From JANYJZ01 sp964523395 (GTDB lineage Bacteria > Bacteroidota > Ignavibacteria > UBA10030 > SZUA-254), in NCBI GenBank assembly GCA_964523395.1, contig CAZFXS010000010.1:62001-126000 (forward strand): a DNA stretch of 64,000 nucleotides, read 5' to 3'. The translations under genes and the position numbers were made by a program. The notes beneath the pieces were generated by a model. That model saw only the letters and a list, made by a program, of their open reading frames with translations. It had not been told where the DNA came from and ran no database searches. Shown piece after piece: positions 17,361 through 25,808 of the stretch (its first letter is position 1; each line of letters opens with the position of its first letter).

Positions 17361-18302
17361 TTACTTCAACAGCCGTTCGTGTACCTCATCGTGACTTTCC
17401 AGCGGTTCAAGGTGACTTAGAATCTCCAGTTGTGAGGGGATAGCCTTGTGAATTTCCTTCTCTATCAGTGTCGCTTGCTCGTGCGCCTTTGTTATGGTAA
17501 CAGTATCAGGAAACAGTAAATGAAATTCAATTAAGATTCTGTTACCCGCATTGCGGTGACGAAGATGATGAAACTGGACGCCGTACTTTTCAGTTTCTTT
17601 TTTCAATAACGTATGCAGCATCTCGTTTACTTTCGGATCGCTTTCATCCATCAATCCGCCAATCGAACGCCGGATAAGCTTTCCTCCCGTCCAGAGTATA
17701 TTCAGCGCTACAAGGATGGCAAGAATCGGATCAAACGGCAGCCAGCCCGTGAGCAGAGTTAAAATCAATCCCACAATCACGCCCAAACTTGTCCAGCTGT
17801 CGGTAAGAACATGCTTTCCGTTTGCCTCAAGAACAATGGAATGATATTTTTTCCCCATGCGAACAAGATACCAGCCTAACCCGCCGTTAATCATTGTTGC
17901 AATGACGGTAAAGATCGTTCCCGTGCCGATGTTTTCAATGGCAAGACCGCCAATCCACTTTTGGACGGCTTCATAGATGATATACAATGCCGCAAGAATA
18001 ATCATCCCGCCTTCAAAGCCCGCGGAGAAAAAGCTGATCCGGTCGTGACCATACATATGTTTGTCATCTGCCGGCTTCAAACTAAACGAAAAACTGTATG
18101 CCGCGAAGGAAACGGCGAGAACGTGAACGATAGATTCTGCGGCGTCGGAAAGAATTGCTGCCGATCCGGTGATGATATATGCGTAAATCTTAATAAACAG
18201 CATGACAAAGCCGATGCCGAGCGAAAGTCTCATCGCCAGGCGCATGTCAGTGATCTCTTTTTCAGAATACATTGTGGCGGTCTGTTCTTCTTTGGGGTTC
18301 AT
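17361..18302 (-). CDS. Cation diffusion facilitator (CDF) family transporter
   Basis: The 313-residue protein has six predicted membrane segments followed by a cytoplasmic ferredoxin-like C-terminal domain. CDF metal-site residues occur in SDAAESIVHV (D-x-x-x-S/H type) and in VLTDSWTSLGVIVGL. The family exports Zn, Fe, Mn or Co by proton antiport; the metal is not resolved. The frame extends to 18380, but ATG 18302 overlaps the upstream stop as ATGA, a typical coupled start, and begins MNPKEEQT. Together with the upstream thioredoxin-domain gene it forms a two-gene unit. Confidence 0.88.
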   Translation of the reverse strand: MNPKEEQTATMYSEKEITDMRLAMRLSLGIGFVMLFIKIYAYIITGSAAILSDAAESIVHVLAVSFAAYSFSFSLKPADDKHMYGHDRISFFSAGFEGGMIILAALYIIYEAVQKWIGGLAIENIGTGTIFTVIATMINGGLGWYLVRMGKKYHSIVLEANGKHVLTDSWTSLGVIVGLILTLLTGWLPFDPILAILVALNILWTGGKLIRRSIGGLMDESDPKVNEMLHTLLKKETEKYGVQFHHLRHRNAGNRILIEFHLLFPDTVTITKAHEQATLIEKEIHKAIPSQLEILSHLEPLESHDEVHERLLK

Positions 18303-20479
18303 GGCCGTAAGATAGTAGTTTTGACGTCGTTTTCTAATAGTGGTGCTAAATCTTTTGGTGCTGAGACTGGTAATTGACACGCGTAATTTTCGCAGACGTA
18401 CGCGGTAGCGGTTCCATTCAGTCTCTTTATATCCTTGATAAACGGGAGGAACTTCTCAAGTGCTCGCTGGCCCTCCGCGCCGTCGGCGAGAAGCACCAGT
18501 TTTTGCGGAATAAACCGTGAATGGATTTCGTGAAGGAGATCACTGGTGTCACGTGCTTCCTTGTTACCGGCAATGACAATTTCTTTCGGAGTGGAGCGAT
18601 TCCATTCGTATGCGACGAGCAATTGAGGCAGGCCTTCAGTGAATTGATTCAATCTCGCTCCAAAAATCTCAATCGTTTTCTCGGCCATTGCATGCCATTC
18701 CCTGTTGTCGGTCATTTGCGAAAGTCTGAAAAGATTCAGTGCCGCGATTGAGTTGCCGGTCGGCTCAGCGCCATCGTAATCTTCTTTCGTTCTGATAAGG
18801 AGTGTCGAATCGGTTCCCGACGCGTCAAAGAATCCGCCGTTGGCGGAATCCCAAAAGAGCGTAATCTGGCGTTGAGTAAGGTCGATGGCCTGTTCCAGCC
18901 AATGAATATCAAACGAAGCTTCATAAAGATCAAGTAACCCCTGGCAGAGAAAGGAATAGTCCTGGAGCCCGCCCTCAAACTTTGATTCGCCGTCCCTGTA
19001 CCGGCGATAAAGTTGGTGCGTTGATGAGTCATGGACATGTGTCATGATAAAACGCGCCGCCTGTTCCGCGATGGCAAGGAAGTGCTTCTCTCCCAAAATC
19101 TGGTATGCTTTCGCGTACGCGGAAATCATCAGCCCGTTCCATGCGGTAATAATCTTGTCGTCGAGATGGGGACGCGGACGTTGTTCCCGAACGGAAAAAA
19201 GTTTTGCCGTTGCGTCCGCAATGACCTGCTGAACTTTTTCGAAGGGAATATTGAAGTGCTCTGAAAGTTCTTTCAGGGTATGTTTTTTGTAAAGAATGTT
19301 TTTTCCGAGAAACACATTCATCGGATCATGAAGCGCGTTGCCGGTTTCCTCGACTCCGTAAGCGTAATTGAAAATGGCCGCTTCATCCCGATCGAGAACC
19401 TGTTCGATTTCCTGCCTTGTCCAGAGGTAAAATACTCCTTCCTCTTTTTCATGAGGATGAACAGCATCAAATGCGCTTTCTGCATCCTCGGCAGAATAAA
19501 ATCCGCCATTCTTATCCCGTAAATTTCTCTGAACATAACCGAGAACATTTTTTGCGGTTATGGCGAACTCCTCGTCATGTGTTATCTGATACGCTTCAAG
19601 GTACGATATAACCAGTTGGGCCTGGTCGTACAACATTTTCTCGAAATGAGGGACCCGCCATTGCCCGTCGACGGAATACCGGTGAAACCCTCCGCCAATG
19701 TGGTCGTAGACCCCGCCGTTTGCCATGGCACGCAGTGTTGCAAGCGTCATGTGCAAAGCTTCCTGGTGGCCTGTGCGGTAATAATATCGGAGAAGGAAAT
19801 TGAGAACGGCAGGACGGGGAAATTTTGTGCCGCTGCCGAAGCCGCCGTATGTAGGATCAAAATGTTGCCGGAACAACTGAAATGACTTTTCCGAGATTGA
19901 ATCCTGAATCTGTGTTGCAGTTAATGAACCGGCATGAGACTTCAGCATGTCTGTAACTTGCTTCCCTGATTCAAAAATTTTGTTTCGTTCGGTTTGCCAG
20001 AGCTCATCAATGCGGTTCACGAGATCAGGAAAGCCGGGACGGTTGAATTGAGCTTTCGGAGGAATATATGTACCGCCAAAAAATGGCTGGCGGTCGGGAG
20101 TCATAAACACCGACATAGGCCAGCCGCCGCTGCCGGTCATTGCCTGCACCGCTGTCATGTACACGCGGTCAATATCAGGCCGTTCCTCACGGTCGACTTT
20201 GATGCAGACAAGCTTTTCATTCATCAACTGTGCGATTGCGGTATCTTCAAATACCTGCCGCTCCATGACATGACACCAGTAACAGGTGGAATATCCTACG
20301 GAAAGAAATATCGGTTTGTCTTCATCCCGTGCCTTTTGAAATGCTTCATTGCCCCACGGATACCAATCGACGGGGTTAAACGCATGTTGTAGTAAATACG
20401 GACTTTTTTCGTGGATAAGTCGGTTGGGTTTCTTTTCTATCATTGCTTGTTGATCAGAGGATATAGGAGATATAGTCAT
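18299..20479 (-). CDS. Thioredoxin domain-containing protein, YyaL/SPATA20 family (DUF255)
   Basis: The 726-residue protein starts with a thioredoxin-like DUF255 domain containing NRLIHEKSPYLLQHAFNPV, the redox motif STCYWCHVM (C-x-x-C) and GGWPMSVFMTPD. The rest is a six-hairpin (alpha/alpha)6 glycosidase-like region (for example KMLYDQAQLVISYLEAY and WNGLMISAYAKAYQILG). Function of the family is not established. Two starts are possible, 20479 and 20443; the second begins MIEKKPNRL nearer the conserved region. The gene overlaps the CDF gene by 4 nt. Confidence 0.87.
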   Translation of the reverse strand: MTISPISSDQQAMIEKKPNRLIHEKSPYLLQHAFNPVDWYPWGNEAFQKARDEDKPIFLSVGYSTCYWCHVMERQVFEDTAIAQLMNEKLVCIKVDREERPDIDRVYMTAVQAMTGSGGWPMSVFMTPDRQPFFGGTYIPPKAQFNRPGFPDLVNRIDELWQTERNKIFESGKQVTDMLKSHAGSLTATQIQDSISEKSFQLFRQHFDPTYGGFGSGTKFPRPAVLNFLLRYYYRTGHQEALHMTLATLRAMANGGVYDHIGGGFHRYSVDGQWRVPHFEKMLYDQAQLVISYLEAYQITHDEEFAITAKNVLGYVQRNLRDKNGGFYSAEDAESAFDAVHPHEKEEGVFYLWTRQEIEQVLDRDEAAIFNYAYGVEETGNALHDPMNVFLGKNILYKKHTLKELSEHFNIPFEKVQQVIADATAKLFSVREQRPRPHLDDKIITAWNGLMISAYAKAYQILGEKHFLAIAEQAARFIMTHVHDSSTHQLYRRYRDGESKFEGGLQDYSFLCQGLLDLYEASFDIHWLEQAIDLTQRQITLFWDSANGGFFDASGTDSTLLIRTKEDYDGAEPTGNSIAALNLFRLSQMTDNREWHAMAEKTIEIFGARLNQFTEGLPQLLVAYEWNRSTPKEIVIAGNKEARDTSDLLHEIHSRFIPQKLVLLADGAEGQRALEKFLPFIKDIKRLNGTATAYVCENYACQLPVSAPKDLAPLLENDVKTTILRP

Positions 20480-20600
20480 TCTCTGCTAATGTATTTTTTC
20501 CCGGGATTGCAGTACAAATGTAAGGAAAAGAAGTGAGAGAGGCGAATATATGTAGCATCCATTTCGTAAATGGATTTCCATGAAGGTTTGCTGTTACAAT

Positions 20601-20629
20601 GAAAAAAGGTCGTTTACTCAACGACCTTA
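20601..20629 (-). terminator. Rho-independent terminator of tRNA-Ala
   Basis: On the minus strand AAGGTCGTT and AACGACCTT form a perfect 9-bp stem with a 5-nt loop, followed by a run of T. It lies 3' of tRNA-Ala and its tail repeat, and marks the original chromosomal side of the tRNA locus. Confidence 0.85.
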
Positions 20630-20642
20630 AGTAATTTCTGCT

Positions 20643-20734
20643 TGTGGAGCTGATCGGGATCTGCGCCGGAGGTCGCTTACACTCCATAGCTTCAGCGACG
20701 GAGCGCGCATCAGCCTTCGGCTGAGAACCGACGG
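20643..20734 (-). repeat. tRNA-Ala 3' tail copy with a 63-bp palindromic insert in its T loop
   Basis: Plus-strand 20643-20661 equals the 3' end of tRNA-Ala (compare 20742-20760), and 20725-20734 equals the adjoining T-arm bases. Joined, they reproduce the tRNA sequence without loss, so 20662-20724 is an exact 63-bp insert between TTC and GA of the T loop. The insert holds two palindromes: a 48-bp one with TGCGC/GCGCA ends and the 15-mer TCAGCCTTCGGCTGA at 20710-20724. It lies 3' of the real tRNA, before the terminator. Confidence 0.85.
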
Positions 20735-20743
20735 TATTATTTG

Positions 20744-20816
20744 TGGAGCTGATCGGGATCGAACCGACGGCCTCCTCGTTGCGAACGAGGCGCTCTCCCA
20801 GCTGAGCTACAGCCCC
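20744..20816 (-). tRNA. tRNA-Ala (anticodon CGC)
   Basis: A 73-nt cloverleaf on the minus strand. Acceptor GGGGCTG/CAGCTCC (one G-U) is followed by discriminator A. The anticodon stem CCTCG/CGAGG holds loop TTCGCAA (anticodon CGC). CCA is not encoded. Its 5' part, through the anticodon arm into the T arm, is duplicated at 29221-29280, so this gene is the attachment site of the neighbouring integrative element. After integration the 5' end and upstream region come from the element. Confidence 0.96.
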
Positions 20817-20822
20817 ATGGGA
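20763..20822. repeat. attL, left 60-bp attachment repeat
   Basis: Sixty bases identical to 29221-29280, from within the tRNA T arm through the anticodon arm, D arm and 5' acceptor strand to six bases beyond the tRNA 5' end. The palindromic anticodon stem-loop is the likely recombinase core. Confidence 0.9.
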
Positions 20823-21115
20823 AAAACAACTATTTTCGACAATTATTTCTGCGTGTGAAGGTCGCTGTAAATGAAATGTAAACGACTTAGGTAGCAATTC
20901 TGTTTACAGCAAATCCCACTTAAACGGAAAGCCCTTTCCTCCTCATTCAGCCATTCCGTAGCTTTGCAAAGAAAAAAGGGCAATCCACAATCGTTTATTT
21001 CGGAATGATGAATGATTAATTGCAGAAAGAAGATACAAAAAGCTTACCCTCGAAGCAACTAATAAAAAAATCGGGTACTGTCTTTTTCCTTTGAGAGTGT
21101 CCTAATTTGAAAAGG

Positions 21116-21988
21116 TTACTTAAAATCTGGGCACTTGGAATATTGTTCTTCTATCAGTCGGTATGGTGTGCCATTTCTGGGGATACAAAAAATATCGAAT
21201 GGTTTAGCGACGTTGTCATCGATAACACACCTATTAAGGTAACCGGAAATTCTATTGGCAAATTTAGCGTCATCAACAATGTTGTCTTTTCCAAGCATGG
21301 TGTCAAATTCTGCGACTTGGTTCAATTCGAGATTGAGAATATTAGCATATCCCATAGTCCAAATGAAATAGTTCGTTTTAGGGGTTTCGTCCCAGAGATA
21401 CCTAAATTTCATTTTGACTGTTTGCCAAGGCAGGTATTCGGAGGTGTCACATATATATCTAAAAGAAACCAAGTAGGAGTTTGGGGCATCAAAACCAACA
21501 TAGGCAATTTCAGATGCGGTTTTTGTCTTAACGACCTTTTTGTAGTTTGTCGAATCTTGTTTCCACATCATTTCCAAAGATTTATTGATAATGCATTCGG
21601 CATAGAGATTGATATTTCTCGCTTGCCAGTCTCTAACATTGGTTTTTTTAATAGCTTCTTCAGCAATCTGATAGAGGTCAAGTTCGGCGGGCTTATATCC
21701 AGTTATTCCAGATACCATAAGGAATTTATTGCCAATCTGTCTAATCTTGCAAGTAGTGTCGGTGACCGTAGTGATAGAGGCGTAGGTTGTTCTACTATCC
21801 GCCCCGATGTAAATTTTGTCGGGAGTCCCATAAATAATTATGGCTGTACCGTTGTTAATTACTTGGGTGACTGCGATACTTTGACAAACTACCAGATAGA
21901 CTATCAGTATGTAAGGATAGAACCGTCTAAAGCTGGTCAGGGTGCGGTTGTCAACCTTAACGCTAAAGAGACGTATTGGGTATCCCAT
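21116..21988 (-). CDS. Exported proteasome-beta-like Ntn-hydrolase protein (putative)
   Basis: From ATG 21988 the product is 290 residues. It has a signal-peptide-like hydrophobic segment (about 23-41, YPYILIVYLVVCQSIAV), then NNGTAIIIYGTPDKIYIGADSR and KIRQIGNKFLMVSGITG. Counting the Thr after Gly47 as T1 gives D17, S18, R19 and a Lys at 34. This closely matches proteasome beta/HslV chemistry (T1, D17, R19, K33) and suggests self-cleavage at Gly-Thr. The frame extends to ATG 22102; no start has a good ribosome site. A similarly long antisense frame exists (21107-22132) but shows no family features. Substrate and partner are unknown; secretion is inferred from the hydrophobic N-terminus. Confidence 0.65.
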   Translation of the reverse strand: MGYPIRLFSVKVDNRTLTSFRRFYPYILIVYLVVCQSIAVTQVINNGTAIIIYGTPDKIYIGADSRTTYASITTVTDTTCKIRQIGNKFLMVSGITGYKPAELDLYQIAEEAIKKTNVRDWQARNINLYAECIINKSLEMMWKQDSTNYKKVVKTKTASEIAYVGFDAPNSYLVSFRYICDTSEYLPWQTVKMKFRYLWDETPKTNYFIWTMGYANILNLELNQVAEFDTMLGKDNIVDDAKFANRISGYLNRCVIDDNVAKPFDIFCIPRNGTPYRLIEEQYSKCPDFK

Positions 21989-22188
21989 AGTTTTGATATA
22001 GATGTGAGTAATAACAAAAAAGTATGGTATCACTTGTTTGGTGATATTTGTTATCACGACCTTGAACGTATTGAGATTAAGCAACCTGAGATTGATTCTC
22101 ATAATTCAGTAAATCATGAAAAAAGACCATAAACGATTAGCAGGTTTCGCTTCCACAGCAGGAGTAACCATTAACGTCTGATGAATCC

Positions 22189-22460
22189 TTACAAAGTTAC
22201 GAAAAAGGAAATGTAAATCCACTTCTTTCCGGTTTGCTCCCCTTTTGTAAGAAAACCCGTAAATTTCGAAGCTGACCATTCCGAACTTCCTTTTTATGGG
22301 CACGCATAAATTCCTTTTTGGGGATTAAGATAAATCCTTTTTAAGGACTCCAATTAATTTAGCTGATTCCTTTTTAAGGCTTCCCATAACTTACTTTCCC
22401 AGCTAAGTCCCCTTTTGTAATAAATCCCCGAAACTTTCCTTTTTATAGCGTAAGGAAAAA
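22189..22460. repeat. Cluster of AAAAAGGA / ACAAAAGGGG motifs in a gene-poor spacer
   Basis: The roughly 400-bp gap 22103-22502 has no convincing gene. On the minus strand AAAAAGG recurs at 22438, 22369, 22336, 22313 and 22289 (plus-strand left ends of CCTTTTT), bracketed by two CCCCTTTTGTAA copies at 22239 and 22409. Spacings are 23-50 bp. It may be an iteron-like binding region or degenerate ribosome sites; neither is established. Confidence 0.5.
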
Positions 22461-22502
22461 CCCCGATTAGAGGGCTTCCCCCTACGCCAATACCAACTTC
22501 AC

Positions 22503-22769
22503 TTATTCTGTTGCTGTAATCGGAAATTTGAGATTCTCCACCGGCGTAACTTCTTTAGTTTCAATGTCTCCAATTCTCGATATTTTCCTCTCGACAAATC
22601 TTTTCTTGGTTATTGGAATGATGAACTGCCAAGCAAAGGCTCTTCCGGCTCTCTCGTAAGTTGTACCTCGACCAATCATTGCTTTGAGAAGTTTCGCTGC
22701 CTTCGGATTCTCCGTATAAACAGCGACATCGCCATTTCCAACCGACCAGATTTCATAATCACTCTTCAT
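22503..22769 (-). CDS. Hypothetical protein (88 aa) of the integrative element
   Basis: I do not recognise this protein. It is soluble, begins MKSDYEIWSVGNGDVAVYTEN and has a mixed alpha/beta character with a basic middle (KKRFVERKISR). It lies 12 nt downstream of the 151-residue gene on the same strand, so it is probably the last gene of a three-gene unit (23671 to 22503). AAAGGAAAAAG before the ATG is a plausible ribosome site. Confidence 0.6.
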   Translation of the reverse strand: MKSDYEIWSVGNGDVAVYTENPKAAKLLKAMIGRGTTYERAGRAFAWQFIIPITKKRFVERKISRIGDIETKEVTPVENLKFPITATE

Positions 22770-22781
22770 GCTTTTTCCTTT

Positions 22782-23237
22782 CTATGCCTGAATGATTTCA
22801 CCAGTTTGAGTGTTCACAAACCTCTTTCTTCCTCTGTACTTGCTCTCACTGATGTCTTGTATTACTGTAGAATCTGTATTATCGTTAAGGTCTTGCATTC
22901 TTCTCCTTTCGTGATGCTCAAAGAACTCCTTGAGTGCTTCGGTATAGGCAGTATTAACCACCAATGCCTTTCCGAGAATGAAAGATTTCAGGAGATTGAC
23001 AGTTTCCACCAAATCAGTAACAGAATTGAAACACAACCGGAAACTACCGTTTGCATGAGAGAGCACAAGGTTAATGGTTGGTTTCTTGTTACTCTGTGGA
23101 GTGTCAGCAATCCAAATGCTCACCGTAAAGCTATAGGTAGCATTTATTGGAATCTTCTCGTGGGTGAGTATTTTTTTAGGAAAGAAATTACCTTTCTTCT
23201 GAATTAATTTTGCATCAAAAGCTACCGCCTTTCCCAT
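22782..23237 (-). CDS. Hypothetical protein (151 aa) of the integrative element
   Basis: Not recognised. The N-terminus is basic (FDAKLIQKKGNFFPKKI), the middle has beta-like alternation (TYSFTVSIWIADTP, INLVLSHANGSFRLCF), and the C-terminus is helical and charged. The start codon overlaps the stop of the upstream gene as TAATG, so the two are translationally coupled. The KYRGRKRFVNTQTGEIIQA ending is basic and could contact nucleic acid, but this is a guess. Confidence 0.65.
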   Translation of the reverse strand: MGKAVAFDAKLIQKKGNFFPKKILTHEKIPINATYSFTVSIWIADTPQSNKKPTINLVLSHANGSFRLCFNSVTDLVETVNLLKSFILGKALVVNTAYTEALKEFFEHHERRRMQDLNDNTDSTVIQDISESKYRGRKRFVNTQTGEIIQA

Positions 23238-23671
23238 TATGCAGCCTCCTCGGAAAATAGTTCTTCCTGGTGACAGAGAGTTCTCTCGAAGGCTTTGGCT
23301 CTTTCTTCACCAAATAGCTCAATTCCGAGTAGTAGCTGTTTCTCGAAACCGGCTCTCTGGAAATTATATACTGAGCCGTGATAGAGAAAGAACTCTCTTG
23401 ATGTGATGAGGTTTCCTCCATCAAACTCAATAACAACCCATTTGAAATGGAAATCCGGTCGCTGCATCAACTCAAGATTTATTCCAAGAGAGTTGGTCTT
23501 CCGGAAAATGTGCTTCTGGTTTCGTTTTGTGAAAAACGTACCTTCTCCGGCTTCATCCAGTGTTCCGATGTACCGAGTTTCGGAATCAAGATTCAGCTGG
23601 ACATTGAAAACGTGAGCGTGTTTGGTTGGAATTAATCGAAGTATTTTTGTAACTTCAGTTGTATTACTCAT
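23237..23671 (-). CDS. Hypothetical protein (144 aa) of the integrative element
   Basis: Not recognised. The frame runs up to 23764, but the ATG at 23671 (MSNTTEVTKILRL) follows AGAAAGGGT at suitable spacing and is preferred. The product looks soluble and alpha/beta, with a glutamate-rich tail (LFGEERAKAFERTLCHQEELF). It heads a coupled unit with the two genes downstream. Small proteins of this kind are common in integrative elements and plasmids. Confidence 0.65.
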   Translation of the reverse strand: MSNTTEVTKILRLIPTKHAHVFNVQLNLDSETRYIGTLDEAGEGTFFTKRNQKHIFRKTNSLGINLELMQRPDFHFKWVVIEFDGGNLITSREFFLYHGSVYNFQRAGFEKQLLLGIELFGEERAKAFERTLCHQEELFSEEAA

Positions 23672-23758
23672 TTGTTTTACCCTTTCTACTAAGCCCTCGC
23701 AAGTGTGCACTTGTTGAGGGTTTCCTTTTATTATCTCAATGGGTAATAAAAAGAAAAG

Positions 23759-23796
23759 CTTCACCAGTACCGCCGCTTAGCCAGTACCAGTGAAGC
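23759..23796. repeat. Inverted repeat between element genes
   Basis: GCTTCAC (23759-23765) and GTGAAGC (23790-23796) flank a loop that itself contains CAGTACC twice. It lies between two minus-strand genes and may terminate the 23885-24775 transcript or regulate the following unit. Confidence 0.5.
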
Positions 23797-23884
23797 TAAT
23801 TAGATTTGAGCGGTAACCCCTTCTTACAGAATCGAAGAAGCTACCCTACAATTAAGTAGTTATTAACATGAAGTCAGGGACAAT

Positions 23885-24775
23885 TCAATGTTTTGGTTTG
23901 TCCCTTTTTCTTAAAGGTACATTGCTGGTAATATGGAATATTGCATTTGAAGCTAATTCAATTTCTCTTTCGAGTCCAGATGTGAAAGAGGCAAACATCA
24001 GGCGGTTACCATTTTTGAGTTCTTCTAACTCAATTAATATCTCTTTCCGAGTTGCTCCTTCTGCTATCCTTCGTTCATAATATTCTCTAATGTCAAACTC
24101 AATAACATCTAACAATCGCTCAAACTTACCTTTTATTGATTGCTTTTTATTCTGAGCAGCAATAGACATTTGTTTTCTGAAATTTGTATCTGCTACATCT
24201 GCATAATTCGAGCGTTGTAATATTTTCTTGATGTTGTCTTCAGTCTTATTTTTCTCCTGTGGAAAAACACCATTATAGATTTCCGCAACGATGCCATACT
24301 TGCTGTCAACCGATTTCCAATATTTCATATCACGGTTTATAAATCTTATTCCATCATACAATTCTGGGATTACAAATTTTGCCATCAAATCACCAAGATA
24401 CTTTTTTATTGGATTTGATTTTGTGGACGAGCTTTTCGATTCTCTACTTACTCTAAACTCTTGAATCACCCAAGAATGTTTTTGCAATGCTTTCCGTAAC
24501 TTATCTAAGCTCTTGCTAACGTCAACAATCATCAAATCGCATTCTGAGAGCAGTTCAATAGCTTTCATAACATCACCATACTGAGTGATAAAACTCGCAT
24601 AAAACTCACAATTTTGTTCTCCTCTTAACACACGAAATGCAAGATGAGTGCTATACTTGTCGTTGATGTGTGGAATAAACTCACTTAATATTTGGTGAAT
24701 GATGTTCCTCAATTCAATGGAACGATTAATATTTTCCGTAGATGATAGTGGCATAACCCTAATAGAAAACCCCAA
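23885..24775 (-). CDS. Hypothetical protein (296 aa) of the integrative element
   Basis: I do not recognise the family. The protein is soluble, charged and mostly helical, with no signal peptide or membrane segment. The centre holds SECDLMIVDVSKSLDKLRKAL, and the C-terminal third has long amphipathic helices (FERLLDVIEFDIREYYERRIAEG). ATG 24754 is an alternative start seven codons in (MPLSSTEN). It is followed by the hairpin at 23759-23796. In such elements an accessory or anti-phage role is possible, but nothing in the sequence shows it. Confidence 0.65.
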   Translation of the reverse strand: MGFSIRVMPLSSTENINRSIELRNIIHQILSEFIPHINDKYSTHLAFRVLRGEQNCEFYASFITQYGDVMKAIELLSECDLMIVDVSKSLDKLRKALQKHSWVIQEFRVSRESKSSSTKSNPIKKYLGDLMAKFVIPELYDGIRFINRDMKYWKSVDSKYGIVAEIYNGVFPQEKNKTEDNIKKILQRSNYADVADTNFRKQMSIAAQNKKQSIKGKFERLLDVIEFDIREYYERRIAEGATRKEILIELEELKNGNRLMFASFTSGLEREIELASNAIFHITSNVPLRKRDKPKH

Positions 24776-24779
24776 CCGT

Positions 24780-24893
24780 CCGGTAGAGGCTCGCTAAAGC
24801 CCTTTCGTACAATTGGGGTATTGATTCTCAGTCAAGTCAAGTGATTGCTGACCGGCTGAGAGAGAATAATTATTTGTTAGCGATTTCTACCGG
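24780..24893. repeat. Nested inverted repeats in a 360-bp gene-free spacer
   Basis: The spacer 24776-25139 has no gene. CCGGTAGAGGCTCGCTAA (24780-24797) is matched by TTAGCGATTTCTACCGG (24877-24893), nearly perfect reverse complements about 80 bp apart. A second, weaker pair (ATTCTCAGTC and GACCGGCTGAGAGAGAAT) lies inside. It could be a structured RNA, a leader of the 23885 gene or a transfer-origin-like site. Confidence 0.55.
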
Positions 24894-25139
24894 AAAAATA
24901 ATCTGAGCAATGATTTACTACTAAGTAATCACAAAATACAATTGAAGAAATTATGATTAATCGGGCTTATCCTTAACACAGCATGGAAGAGTAGAATTTC
25001 TCAGCGAAATCACTCCAGTAATAAATTTCTTCTAATCCGTCTTTGTGCTCGGGAGTGTTTTCTTTCACAATTCGTATTCTTTCTGGAATTTTCCAATGCG
25101 AAGAGAAAAGATTCTTGGTATTGGGTTTTGAAAATCGGT

Positions 25140-25799
25140 TTATTTAAGGTCTTTATCTTCATATTTCTTCATATAATTGCATTCACCTGCAAAAGTCATC
25201 GAGGGTTGCTCATCATCGTAGGGTCTATACCTCCCACAGAAACCAGTTTCATACCATTTACCAAAAATGTCTACATATTTAATTTTACCGAAAATAGTAA
25301 AATACGCATTTTGTACACTCAACTTTGTGAATTGATGTTGTGTACCAACGAACATTTCAACGGTCAGAGTTTCCCCTCCTCCAATTGTCTGTTTATCTAA
25401 ATCATAAGAAGTGCGTGCTTTGAGACTGTCAATGCTTACATCTTCCATGATACAATATGCGATATTGGAAACACTTACTTGATATGCTGGAGTCTTCCCG
25501 TTGTTTTTAAGTCTTACAATCAGAAATTCCCTAGTCAAATGCTCACCTTCTTTAAACGTTCTATGATTGGGCTGCGAAACGCTCTCAATATTTACGTAAG
25601 CTCTCATATCCGTTTCAAATGATTCCCTTGTTTGTTCGTTTGCCGTCTTCATTTGATTAACTTGTTCTTTTGTCTCCCACAACAACAGCGCTGCTACGAT
25701 GATTGCAATTGTTGTGAGAGCCAATTCAAGAATACGTGCGTACTTATCACAGAAGTTAATAAACCTATTCCCATATTTTTTTAATCTTCTTAACATCAA
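25140..25799 (-). CDS. Hypothetical membrane-anchored protein (219 aa)
   Basis: The product has a basic N-terminus, one membrane segment at about 24-42 (ILELALTTIAIIVAALLLW), a short coiled linker (QVNQMKTANEQTRESFETDMRAYV), and a soluble beta-rich domain with IVRLKNNGKTPAYQVSVSN and FGKIKYVDIFGKWYETGFC. This arrangement is common in unassigned single-pass proteins of genomic islands. The soluble part would face the periplasm if the N-terminus is inside. It is 9 nt downstream of the lipoprotein gene. No function is assigned. Confidence 0.65.
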   Translation of the reverse strand: MMLRRLKKYGNRFINFCDKYARILELALTTIAIIVAALLLWETKEQVNQMKTANEQTRESFETDMRAYVNIESVSQPNHRTFKEGEHLTREFLIVRLKNNGKTPAYQVSVSNIAYCIMEDVSIDSLKARTSYDLDKQTIGGGETLTVEMFVGTQHQFTKLSVQNAYFTIFGKIKYVDIFGKWYETGFCGRYRPYDDEQPSMTFAGECNYMKKYEDKDLK

Positions 25800-25808
25800 T
25801 CAATGCAT

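Noticed and set aside
20454..20897. 147-residue minus frame containing GAVAQLGERLVRNEEAVGSIPISS
   Set aside because: This is translation of tRNA-Ala and its tail copy, a well-known spurious product.
21107..22132. 341-residue plus-strand frame opposite the Ntn-hydrolase-like gene
   Set aside because: It has a signal-like start but no recognisable family motifs, and its strand opposes the surrounding element genes; the minus-strand frame shows ordered proteasome-like residues.
22106..22303. 65-residue minus frame in the motif cluster
   Set aside because: It spans the AAAAAGG repeats, has only a GTG start and shows no protein-like pattern.
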